A stretch of DNA of 64,000 nucleotides from positions 112,342-176,341 of the forward strand of contig SUZM01000004.1 in NCBI GenBank assembly GCA_015059965.1. The letters are read 5' to 3'. Every line of letters begins with the position of its first letter. Position 1 is the stretch's first letter. The DNA comes from Rikenellaceae bacterium. GTDB taxonomy: Bacteria > Bacteroidota > Bacteroidia > Bacteroidales > Rikenellaceae. Shown one piece after another: positions 7,460 through 15,609 of the stretch. The notes under the pieces were generated by a model, which worked only from the letters and a program-made list of their open reading frames with translations, was not told the origin of the DNA and searched no databases. A program made the position numbers and the translations under genes.

Positions 7460-10411
7460 ATGCAGAGAATTCTAACCCTATGTTGGCTCACTGCACTAAC
7501 TTTGTCTGTGCCTTTTGTTCTGCGGGCGCAGCAGGCTGAGCGGGTGACGGTGAGCGGTGTGGTGACCTCCGCAGAGGATCAGCAGCCGATGATTGGTGTG
7601 GCCGTGATTGCCGATGCCATGAACGGCGTGAGCACCTCCTACGATGGTACTTACACCATTACGGCTGCGGCCGGAAGTAAACTTACGTTCCAGTATTTGG
7701 GATATGCCACTGTGGAGTGGGAGATTCCGGCCGGTCAGAAGTCGGTGCTCTTCAACCTGCAGATGGAGCCCGAATCGGAGTTGGTGGACGATGTGGTGGT
7801 GATCGCCTACGGTGTCCGCAAGAAGGGCACGGTGGCCGGTTCGGTCTCGACGATCAAGTCCGAGAAGATCGAGAAGACACCCACGGCGGCCTTTGACCAG
7901 GCCCTGCAGGGTCAGGTGCCGGGCCTCACGGTGCTCTCCAATACGGGTGAGCCCAGCGCCTCGGCTACGATGACCATTCGTGGTACCAACTCCATCAACT
8001 CGGGTACCGCCCCGCTCTACATTCTGGACGGCGTGCCCATTTCGAGCTCCGATTTCAATACGATCAACCCCTCGGATATCGAGTCGTTGTCGGTCTTGAA
8101 GGATGCCTCGTCAACCTCGATCTACGGTGCCCGTGCCGCCAACGGTGTGATTGTGATCACCACCAAGCGCGGACGCATGGCCGATCGTCCCCGTATCGAG
8201 TACCGCATGCAGCTCGGCTTCTCGCAGGTGGCCAACGACAAGAATTGGGATATGATGACCACCCCCGAGCGTATCGCCTATGAAAAGCAGATCGGCATGA
8301 CCGATGGGCAGGACTACAACCTCCTGAGCCAGACCGATGTGAACTGGATGAATGAGGTGTTCAACCCTTCGGCCTTGTTGCAAAATTACGAACTCTCCGT
8401 ATCGGGTGCCACCGAGAAGACCAACTACTACGTCTCGGCCGGCTTCTACAGCCAGGACGGTACGGCCTTGGGTTCGACCTTCGAGCGTTACTCGATGCGT
8501 GCCAACGTGGAGCAGAAGGCGGCCAAGTGGCTCAAGGTGGGCACCAACACGATGCTTAACTTCCAGAACATCGAGCAGGCCGACGAGGGCAGCTACAACC
8601 TGGTAACCCCGATCTCCGCCGCCCGCTTCATGATGCCCTACTGGAGCCCCTACAAGGCCGATGGCTCGTTGGCCTCGCTCTCCGACGGTTCGTGGCGCGG
8701 TACGGGTCAGAACCCCCTGGAGTGGCTCGAAAACAATCCGGTGCACTACAAGAAGTATAAGCTGATCTCGACCCTCTTTGCCGAGGCAGCGCCCATCGAG
8801 GGCCTCACCCTGCGCACGCAGTTCGGTGTCGATTACTCGCACACCACCGGCTTCGGTCAGTCCTATCCGAGTTATATGCCCAACCAGGGACAGGGCTCGG
8901 CCTCGCGCAGCTCGACGGACAGCTATACGCTTACGATGACCAACACCGTGAACTACGCCTTCTCGGTGGGGGACAAGCACCACATCACCCTGCTGGCCGG
9001 TCACGAAGGGGTGGACTACCACTATGAGGCCTTCTCGGTGGCTACGGCCGGACAGACCAACGACCGCCTGACCTCCATCTCGACCGGTACGCGTGTCACC
9101 TCGTGGGGCGATACGACCGACTCGGATTACGGCTACCTCTCCTTCTTCCTGCGTGGGGAGTACAACTACGACGATCGCTACTTTGTCGAGGCCTCGGCCC
9201 GTACCGATGCCTCGTCGCGATTCGGTAAGGAGAACCGCTGGGGTCTCTTCTGGTCGGTGGGCTTCATGTGGAACCTGCGTAACGAGTCCTTCATGGAGTC
9301 TTCGCGCCGCTGGCTGACCAATGCCCAGATCTCGCTCTCGACCGGTACGTCGGGTAACTCGTCGATCCCCAACTACGAACACCTGGCTCTGGTCGGCGGT
9401 GGCCTCGACTACATCGGCAATGCCGGTGTGGGGCTGATGCAGCCCGGAAACGAGGAGTTGGGCTGGGAGAAGCCCTGGACCTCGAACCTGGCCCTGCACT
9501 TCGGCTTCTGGGGTCGCCTGAATGTCGATGCCGAGCTCTACTACAAGAAGACCTCGGATATGCTCATGGAGGTACCGCAGCCCTATGCCGACAAGGGATA
9601 TGGCTACTATTGGGACAATGTGGGTGCGATGGTCAATAAGGGAGCCGAGCTGAGCCTAAACGGTACGGTTCTCGCCACCAAGAACTTCACCTGGGCCCTG
9701 AATGCCAACGTCTCCTACAACCACAACGAGATCACGGAGCTCTACAACGGAGTGCAGGAGTACGAGCGCTCGAATACCAACACGAAACTGGTGGTGGGCC
9801 ATCCGCTCGGCGAGTTCTACATCAACCGCTTTGCCGGTGTGAACCCCGCCAACGGTGATGCCCTATGGTACGATAAGAACGGTAACCTCACGACCGAACT
9901 TCGCGATTCGGACAAGGTGCTGGTGGGCAAGAGCTACATCGCCCCCTGGCAGGGTGGTTTCGGCACGACCCTGAGCTGGAAGGGCCTCTCGCTCTCGGCA
10001 CAGTTCAGCTGGGTGGCCGACCGCTGGATGCTCAACAACGACCGCTATTTCGACGAGTCGAATGGTCGCTTTGCCTCCTACAACCAGTCGAATCGTCTGT
10101 TGGAGCGCTGGATGAAGCCGGGCGATGTAACCGATATTCCGCGTCACGGTGTCTATACCGAGTTTGACAGCCGCCTGCTCGAGGATGCCTCGTTCCTGCG
10201 CCTGAAGAATGTGATGCTGAGCTATAACTTCCCCGCCGAGCTGATCCGCAAGAGCCGTGTCTTCAGTGGTCTGCGTATCTACGCCCAGGCTCAGAATCTG
10301 CTGACCTTCACTAAATTTACGGGTCTTGATCCCGAAGGCAGTGCCAATATCTACGCTGCGCAGTACCCCATGTCGCGCCAATTCACCTTCGGTCTGGATT
10401 TAACCTTCTAA
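7460..10411 (+). CDS. SusC/RagA family TonB-linked outer membrane protein
   Basis: A 983-residue receptor. After a signal peptide ending FVLRAQQ come a carboxypeptidase-regulatory-like domain (VSGVVTSAEDQQPMIGV), the plug with SusC hallmarks (YGVRKKGTVAGSVST, MTIRGTNSIN, PLYILDGVPI, VLKDASSTSIYGARAANG) and a barrel ending FTFGLDLTF. SusC proteins import oligosaccharides or peptides with a SusD lid over the barrel. The ATG at 7460 is preferred over the TTG nine bases upstream. SusD follows after 18 bases, then further surface lipoproteins including a protease, so peptide or glycopeptide import as in RagAB is the more likely role. There is no SusR-type or anti-sigma regulator alongside. Confidence 0.95.
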   Translation: MQRILTLCWLTALTLSVPFVLRAQQAERVTVSGVVTSAEDQQPMIGVAVIADAMNGVSTSYDGTYTITAAAGSKLTFQYLGYATVEWEIPAGQKSVLFNLQMEPESELVDDVVVIAYGVRKKGTVAGSVSTIKSEKIEKTPTAAFDQALQGQVPGLTVLSNTGEPSASATMTIRGTNSINSGTAPLYILDGVPISSSDFNTINPSDIESLSVLKDASSTSIYGARAANGVIVITTKRGRMADRPRIEYRMQLGFSQVANDKNWDMMTTPERIAYEKQIGMTDGQDYNLLSQTDVNWMNEVFNPSALLQNYELSVSGATEKTNYYVSAGFYSQDGTALGSTFERYSMRANVEQKAAKWLKVGTNTMLNFQNIEQADEGSYNLVTPISAARFMMPYWSPYKADGSLASLSDGSWRGTGQNPLEWLENNPVHYKKYKLISTLFAEAAPIEGLTLRTQFGVDYSHTTGFGQSYPSYMPNQGQGSASRSSTDSYTLTMTNTVNYAFSVGDKHHITLLAGHEGVDYHYEAFSVATAGQTNDRLTSISTGTRVTSWGDTTDSDYGYLSFFLRGEYNYDDRYFVEASARTDASSRFGKENRWGLFWSVGFMWNLRNESFMESSRRWLTNAQISLSTGTSGNSSIPNYEHLALVGGGLDYIGNAGVGLMQPGNEELGWEKPWTSNLALHFGFWGRLNVDAELYYKKTSDMLMEVPQPYADKGYGYYWDNVGAMVNKGAELSLNGTVLATKNFTWALNANVSYNHNEITELYNGVQEYERSNTNTKLVVGHPLGEFYINRFAGVNPANGDALWYDKNGNLTTELRDSDKVLVGKSYIAPWQGGFGTTLSWKGLSLSAQFSWVADRWMLNNDRYFDESNGRFASYNQSNRLLERWMKPGDVTDIPRHGVYTEFDSRLLEDASFLRLKNVMLSYNFPAELIRKSRVFSGLRIYAQAQNLLTFTKFTGLDPEGSANIYAAQYPMSRQFTFGLDLTF

Positions 10412-10429
10412 AAAAGCGAAGAACAAGCT

Positions 10430-11968
10430 ATGAAAAAGATACTTCTATTTACGACGAAATACCTCCTTGTGATGGTGTTGGGGGTTACGCTCCTGAGCTC
10501 CTGCCTGGACAAGGAGCCCGGTTCGGCCATCCCCCAGGAGGAGGCGATGCTCACCTACAGCGATGCCGAGCAGACCATGATCGGTATCTATGCCCAGATG
10601 AAGAGCTCGGCCCTGTGGAGCGGGCTGCTGACCCTGCTGCCCGATATTCAGACCGACCTGGTCTACGCCGTGGACGGCTATACGAATACCTATGGTACGA
10701 TCTGGCAGTGGGATATCCGCCCCACGAACAGCGAGGTCGAGGCGGTCTATGCCTCACTCTATTCGGTGATCTCGAACTGTAACTTCTATCTCGAGCGTGT
10801 CGATGCGGTGCGCAATTCGCTTGTCGATGATCAGGCCATTGAGGCCCTCGATATCTATACGGGCGAGGTCTTCGCCATTCGCGCCCTCTGCTACTCGGAG
10901 CTCCTGAAGCTCTACTGCAAGGCCTACGACCCTGCAACGGCCCAAAATGAGTTGGGTGTGGTCCTGCGCTCGCAATTCTCGACCGAGGAGGCCATCACCC
11001 GTTCGTCGCTCGAAGAGAGCTACCGATTCGTCCTCTCGGATCTTGAGCGTGCCGAGGAGCTGCTGGATGAGGAGAACGACATGCCGGGCAGTCCCTACAT
11101 GACCTTGGCCATGGCCTATGCCCTCCACGCCCGCGTGGCCCTCTACATGCAGGATTGGGAGGCGGCTGTGGAGTACTCGAGCCGCGTGATCGACTCGAAG
11201 AGCTTCTCGCTGATGAGCACCAAGACATCGACCTACAGCCAGTACAGCGACTACGACTACATGTGGCTCTACGACAACGGTACGGAGGTGATCTGGCGCC
11301 AGGGCTTTACGACCACCTCTTATGGCGGTGCGCTGGGGCAGGTCTTCCTGAACTACAACAACGACTACACCTATTTCTATCCGGACTATGTGCCGGCTGA
11401 GTGGGTGCTGAACCTCTACGATCAGAACGATCTGCGCTACAGCAGCTTCTTCTTCAACGGACAGACCGGTTACGACCACGGCCTGGCCTGGCCGCTGCTG
11501 GTAAAATACTACGGCAACGTCTCGTTCATCGAGTCGGCCCTCATCTACCACGTCTCGATGCCCAAGCCCTTCCGCCTGGCGGAGCAGTATCTGATTCGTG
11601 CCGAGGCCTACTGCCGCATGCAGACGCCCAACTACTCGCTTGCCGCCAAGGACCTCACGACCCTGCGCTCGGCTCGCTACCTCTCGGGTGGCAACATCAA
11701 CCTCACGGCTGATAACTGGATCGACCAGATCGCTGCCGAGCGCGTGCGCGAGCTCTACATGGAGGGTTTCCGCCTGCACGATTACAAGCGCTGGGGCAAG
11801 CTCTACAAGGGCGGCGAGGGCTTTACGCGCACACCGCAGCTGAATACCCTTGACGAGGGCAGCTCGCTGAGTGTAAAGGCCGACAACCCGCTCTTCGTAT
11901 GGCCCATCCCGCAGCATGAGATCGAGTCGCCCGGCTCGATGGTTCAACCCAATGAAAGTAATAAATAA
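10430..11968 (+). CDS. SusD/RagB family nutrient-binding lipoprotein
   Basis: A 512-residue lipoprotein with signal and lipobox (VTLLSSCLDKEPG, Cys at about residue 25). The SusD fold is indicated by the N-terminal LTYSDAEQTMIGIYA helix, TPR-like helices, and the C-terminal segment with AAERVRELYMEGFRLHDYKR, WPIPQHEIESPG and N-P-x-N-type ending, all family hallmarks. It forms the extracellular lid of the SusC partner encoded 18 bases upstream and binds the incoming ligand. The next lipoprotein gene starts eight bases after its stop, supporting one transcript. Ligand type is inferred only from the neighbouring protease. Confidence 0.95.
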   Translation: MKKILLFTTKYLLVMVLGVTLLSSCLDKEPGSAIPQEEAMLTYSDAEQTMIGIYAQMKSSALWSGLLTLLPDIQTDLVYAVDGYTNTYGTIWQWDIRPTNSEVEAVYASLYSVISNCNFYLERVDAVRNSLVDDQAIEALDIYTGEVFAIRALCYSELLKLYCKAYDPATAQNELGVVLRSQFSTEEAITRSSLEESYRFVLSDLERAEELLDEENDMPGSPYMTLAMAYALHARVALYMQDWEAAVEYSSRVIDSKSFSLMSTKTSTYSQYSDYDYMWLYDNGTEVIWRQGFTTTSYGGALGQVFLNYNNDYTYFYPDYVPAEWVLNLYDQNDLRYSSFFFNGQTGYDHGLAWPLLVKYYGNVSFIESALIYHVSMPKPFRLAEQYLIRAEAYCRMQTPNYSLAAKDLTTLRSARYLSGGNINLTADNWIDQIAAERVRELYMEGFRLHDYKRWGKLYKGGEGFTRTPQLNTLDEGSSLSVKADNPLFVWPIPQHEIESPGSMVQPNESNK

Positions 11969-11976
11969 GCCGCAAA

Positions 11977-12900
11977 ATGATGAAACAAAAAACGATATTT
12001 TCGCTCCTGCTCCTGGCTCTGTGCTGTGGGATTACGCTGACGGGCTGCCAGGAGGAGTATGTGACCTATGAGGGTCCCGAGTATGTGATGTTTGCCGATG
12101 AGCTCACGACCTGTCTGGTTCAGTCCGATGGCCGCAGCCTGCCGGTTACCGTGGCCTCGACCGTCTCGTGTGATTACGATCGTACCTTCGGCCTCGAGAT
12201 CGTGGACGAGGGCAGCAATGCCATCGAGGGCTTCCACTATCGCCTGGAGAGCCATTCGGTGACCATCCCGGCCGGCCAGATGCAGGCCGACGTGAAGGTG
12301 GTGGGCAATTACGAGAACATCGAGCCGACCGATTCGCTGGGCTTCGTCTTGCGCCTGGTGATGCCCGAGGCCCTGAAGTGGGACCTCTATGAGGGGTCGG
12401 ATGAGGCGAAGGTGGTGCTCTACAAGTCGTGCCCCTTCGAGATCGACAACTTTACGGGTTGGTGCGTGGTTACCTCGCTGCTGCTCTACGATTTCCCGGG
12501 AACCAACGCCTCCTATCAGCGTCTGGTCTATACCGAGAAGCACCCCACGGAGCCCAACCACATCATTGTCCGCAGTGCCTTCTACGATGGCTACGACATC
12601 ACGCTCGGATTCGATCCCTCGGATCCCGCCGAGCCGCGCCTGCTGATGGAGATGGATCAGGTACTCAGCGATGAGGAGTCGGTCCTGGGTCAGGTCCTGG
12701 GCGACAACCACATCCTGGGTGGAGAGAGTCCCTACAACGACTCCTATTTCAATGCCTGCCAGTCGTTTGCCATCCTTTGGTTGCAGGCCTATGTCGAGGA
12801 TCTGGGTGCAGCCTATGGAACGATCGGCCAATTCTACAACATCTTCGAGTGGGTGTCGGACGAAGAGGCCGAGCGCCTGAAACGTGAGGAGGGCATGTAG
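11977..12900 (+). CDS. DUF4984-like surface lipoprotein in the SusCD operon
   Basis: A 307-residue lipoprotein (LTGCQEEY lipobox). The first part (YEGPEYVMFADELTT, then a Calx-beta-like stretch with GFHYRLESHSVTIPAG) resembles the N-terminal beta domains of SusCD-associated lipoproteins. The C-terminal half (from about residue 150, DNFTGWCVV) resembles the DUF4984 region often encoded beside SusD. A tandem ATG (11977 and 11980) leaves the exact start open by one codon. Probably exposed on the cell surface and part of the ligand-binding assembly. No catalytic motif seen. The DUF name is from memory of the family and should be treated as likely rather than certain. Confidence 0.7.
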   Translation: MMKQKTIFSLLLLALCCGITLTGCQEEYVTYEGPEYVMFADELTTCLVQSDGRSLPVTVASTVSCDYDRTFGLEIVDEGSNAIEGFHYRLESHSVTIPAGQMQADVKVVGNYENIEPTDSLGFVLRLVMPEALKWDLYEGSDEAKVVLYKSCPFEIDNFTGWCVVTSLLLYDFPGTNASYQRLVYTEKHPTEPNHIIVRSAFYDGYDITLGFDPSDPAEPRLLMEMDQVLSDEESVLGQVLGDNHILGGESPYNDSYFNACQSFAILWLQAYVEDLGAAYGTIGQFYNIFEWVSDEEAERLKREEGM

Positions 12901-12943
12901 CCTTGTGGTATGTTGAACCGAAAAAACTAAAAATAAGATAATC

Positions 12944-15496
12944 ATGAAAAAATTGATGAAAAATTTGATGTGGATGTTGGCGGCTGCTGCGTCGCTGGCA
13001 TTCGTTGCCTGCTCGGAGGAGAATACCGAGGAGCCTGTCGGGCCCGACACTCCGACCGTAGAACCCAACTTCCCGACAAAGGTGGTGGAGGCTGTGGAGG
13101 CCGGTGAGGTCTTCACGCTGCAGATCGAGCCCAACATGGATTGGGTGGTTAAGGTGCCTACCGAGACGGCCACCTATTTCCAGATTCTGGACGGCGGCAA
13201 CCTGCGCTATGAGAAGCGTGGTGCGGCCGGCAAACATGAGATTCAGATCCAGGTTGCCGATATGGAGGAGTTCGACGAGGCCCATACCTGCGTGGTCTCG
13301 ATGACCATGGATGGCAAGACCCAGACCATTGCCGAGCTCACGCTCTATCCCTTGGAGCGCTTCCTGCAGGTCTTTGTGGCCGAGGTGGATGCCCAGGAGA
13401 ACGACTTTGTGCGCGATGCCGACTATCAGGTGGTCTATCAGGCCGCGGCCAGCGAGGGCCTCGAGCTGATTTGGCCCTACGGCACGGTGGGCTACATGCA
13501 CTACATCAAGGTGGATGCCAACTTCCCCTGGACGATCGGAGGCGATATTCCGGCCTGGATCTCGTTGCCCGTAACCTCGGGTGAGGCCGGCATGGGCGAG
13601 GGCTTCCGTGTGAATACCAACTGGGCCGCCTATCCCGATGAGGATACCACCGGCAAACTCCTCTTCCAGGATCTCTCGGGTAAAGAGGCTGTAACGGTCA
13701 TGGAGTTCGAGGTCTCGATCCCCGGTGTGAAGGAGTACTGCGAGTTGGAGCTTGCCGCGGAGCTGCTCTTCGATGTGAACGGATACTTCTACAGCAGTGA
13801 TGTGGCCATCGAGGGGACTACGGCCATTGGTTCGATTGTCAGCATGAAGGGGGCGCAGATCTATCTGCTCAACCTCACGGCTGAGGGAACCTATACGACC
13901 GACACGGAGTGGATTCTTCTCGATGAGGCCGAGTGGGACTCGTCGGAGGGCAACGGTGGTCTGCAGCGCCGAGACGTTCATGTGGGATGCCAGCCCAACG
14001 AGTCGACCGATCTGCGTGAGGCGGTGATCCTGGCTCTGCCCAAAAACAAGGTGGTGGGTTCGGCTGCCGACCTGTTGCAGGGCGGTGAGCTGAAGGCCGA
14101 GTATGAGGCCTATGTGGTGAGCTCCCTTACCCAGGAGGCGGTTGCCGAGCCGGAGGCTGCTTATTTCAACAACTTCGACTATGAGCCGGCTACCCAGACC
14201 TATGGCTCCGGCAAATCGTGGCCCTATCTGGATCAGTTCACCGGCTGGATGAACGAGCAGGGTACGGGCGTGGAGACCGTAACCTACTCCTCGAACGGCG
14301 TTTCGGCCCGCAGCAACTCGAGCTCCGACGGCAGCTATTCGGACTACGAAGGTTCGGGTGTGAACAACCTCTTCTTCGGCAAGAAGGCCTGGTTGCAGAT
14401 CGAGAACATCACCCTCGAGGAACAATCCTATACGCTGACCTTTGGCGGTGAGAAGTATCAGTCGGATTCGGACAACGTATTCTCGACCGAGGAGTTCACC
14501 ATCCGCCTCTCGGCCGATGGCGAAAACTGGTCGCTGCCCATTGCCTATACGGCTCCCGAGGGGGTTGGCCGCTGGAATGTCGGCCAGGCCGCCTTTACGC
14601 TTCCCGAGACGGCTCATTCGCTCTGGATCCGCTTCGATGCCAAGGTCGAGAGTGCCTACCGCATCGATGACGTACAGCTGATGCCGAGTGAGGGTGGTCA
14701 GGCGATCACCTTCGATGGCGGCAAGATCGAACCCGAGCAGCCCAAGGAGGCGGTGAAGGCCACCGTGCTGGAGTTCCTCAACGCTGCCGAGGATGATACG
14801 CTCTACGAGCTGACGGGTAAGGTGAGCAATGTGGTGAATACCGAATACGGAAACTTCGACCTGACGGACGAGACGGGTACGGTCTACATCTACGGCCTTT
14901 GCAGCCCCGAGGGTGAGACGAAGTATTGGGCCGCCTCGGGTGTAAAGGAGGGCGACATCCTTACGCTCCGCACCGTGCGCACCTCCTACAAGGGTACCCC
15001 CCAGGGTGAGAATGCCCTCTATGTTTCGCACACCACGCCCGGCGATGAGCCTGAACCCGAACCCGAGTTCCAGTTCGACTCGACGGACTATGAGGCCGAT
15101 GCCGTTACGGAGACGACCGATATGGAGTTGGATTTCTGGTATCCGAGCGATGCCAAGGATCAGGGTGCCACGATCCGTCGTGTGGTGTCGGGTACGCTCT
15201 ACGACAAGTTCTCCTCCTACAATGTGCCCATCTACTGGCTTGTCTTCGAGGGTGAGCGCGAGGGTCGCAACATGTGTATGATCAAGAACACGACCAACTA
15301 CTTCAAGATGTCGGATGACGACAAGACGTGGCTCACGTTCGAGCCCGGTGAGTACGCTACGGTGGCCATGGACTACGACAAACTCAAGGATGGCGAGGGT
15401 CAGCCCGTGCTGGCTACCGGTTCGGTGATCCTCTACTCGAATGCCACCAGAACACGTTGCAAGTACGTTCTGGTATGTACCTTCAAACCCGAATAG
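12944..15496 (+). CDS. Large multidomain surface lipoprotein (BACON-like, galactose-binding-like and OB-fold-like regions)
   Basis: An 850-residue lipoprotein (AFVACSEENTEEP lipobox). An N-terminal BACON-like strand-rich region contains IEPNMDWVVKVP. A middle portion from about residue 405 (YFNNFDYEPATQTYG) reads like a jelly-roll or choice-of-anchor domain with FTIRLSADGENW and RIDDVQLMPSEGG. From about residue 600 an OB-fold-like domain appears (YELTGKVSNVVNTEYGNFDL, DETGTVYIYGL), as seen in other Bacteroidota secreted proteins. A further beta domain closes the protein. It contains acidic linkers such as GDEPEPEPEFQ. Likely a substrate-binding surface protein of the SusCD complex; no catalytic residues recognised. 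It follows the DUF4984-like gene by 43 bases. Confidence 0.72.
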   Translation: MKKLMKNLMWMLAAAASLAFVACSEENTEEPVGPDTPTVEPNFPTKVVEAVEAGEVFTLQIEPNMDWVVKVPTETATYFQILDGGNLRYEKRGAAGKHEIQIQVADMEEFDEAHTCVVSMTMDGKTQTIAELTLYPLERFLQVFVAEVDAQENDFVRDADYQVVYQAAASEGLELIWPYGTVGYMHYIKVDANFPWTIGGDIPAWISLPVTSGEAGMGEGFRVNTNWAAYPDEDTTGKLLFQDLSGKEAVTVMEFEVSIPGVKEYCELELAAELLFDVNGYFYSSDVAIEGTTAIGSIVSMKGAQIYLLNLTAEGTYTTDTEWILLDEAEWDSSEGNGGLQRRDVHVGCQPNESTDLREAVILALPKNKVVGSAADLLQGGELKAEYEAYVVSSLTQEAVAEPEAAYFNNFDYEPATQTYGSGKSWPYLDQFTGWMNEQGTGVETVTYSSNGVSARSNSSSDGSYSDYEGSGVNNLFFGKKAWLQIENITLEEQSYTLTFGGEKYQSDSDNVFSTEEFTIRLSADGENWSLPIAYTAPEGVGRWNVGQAAFTLPETAHSLWIRFDAKVESAYRIDDVQLMPSEGGQAITFDGGKIEPEQPKEAVKATVLEFLNAAEDDTLYELTGKVSNVVNTEYGNFDLTDETGTVYIYGLCSPEGETKYWAASGVKEGDILTLRTVRTSYKGTPQGENALYVSHTTPGDEPEPEPEFQFDSTDYEADAVTETTDMELDFWYPSDAKDQGATIRRVVSGTLYDKFSSYNVPIYWLVFEGEREGRNMCMIKNTTNYFKMSDDDKTWLTFEPGEYATVAMDYDKLKDGEGQPVLATGSVILYSNATRTRCKYVLVCTFKPE

Positions 15497-15514
15497 ACTC
15501 TCTCCGGAGCGGGT

Positions 15515-15544
15515 GGGGTGGGGGATCTGCTCCGACCCCACCCC
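15515..15544 (+). other. Intercistronic GC hairpin inside the SusCD operon
   Basis: GGGGTGGGG (15515-15523) is perfectly complementary to CCCCACCCC (15536-15544). It lies in the 113-base gap between the large lipoprotein and the LRR gene, the longest gap in this operon. There is no following T run, so it looks more like a read-through attenuator or mRNA-processing/stability stem than a full terminator. Confidence 0.55.
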
Positions 15545-15609
15545 CTGCCGGGTAGTTTGTTGTGAAGAAATTTAAAATCGAATATAAGCTTCTTTAAGCG
15601 TTATAACCC

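Noticed and set aside
12749..15541. A 930-codon open frame on the minus strand, and similar long antisense frames at 3847-5385, 8111-9499, 10754-11947 and 19919-21751.
   Set aside because: They are antisense to clear SusCD-operon or receptor genes, have no recognisable domains, and arise from codon bias in GC-rich coding sequence.
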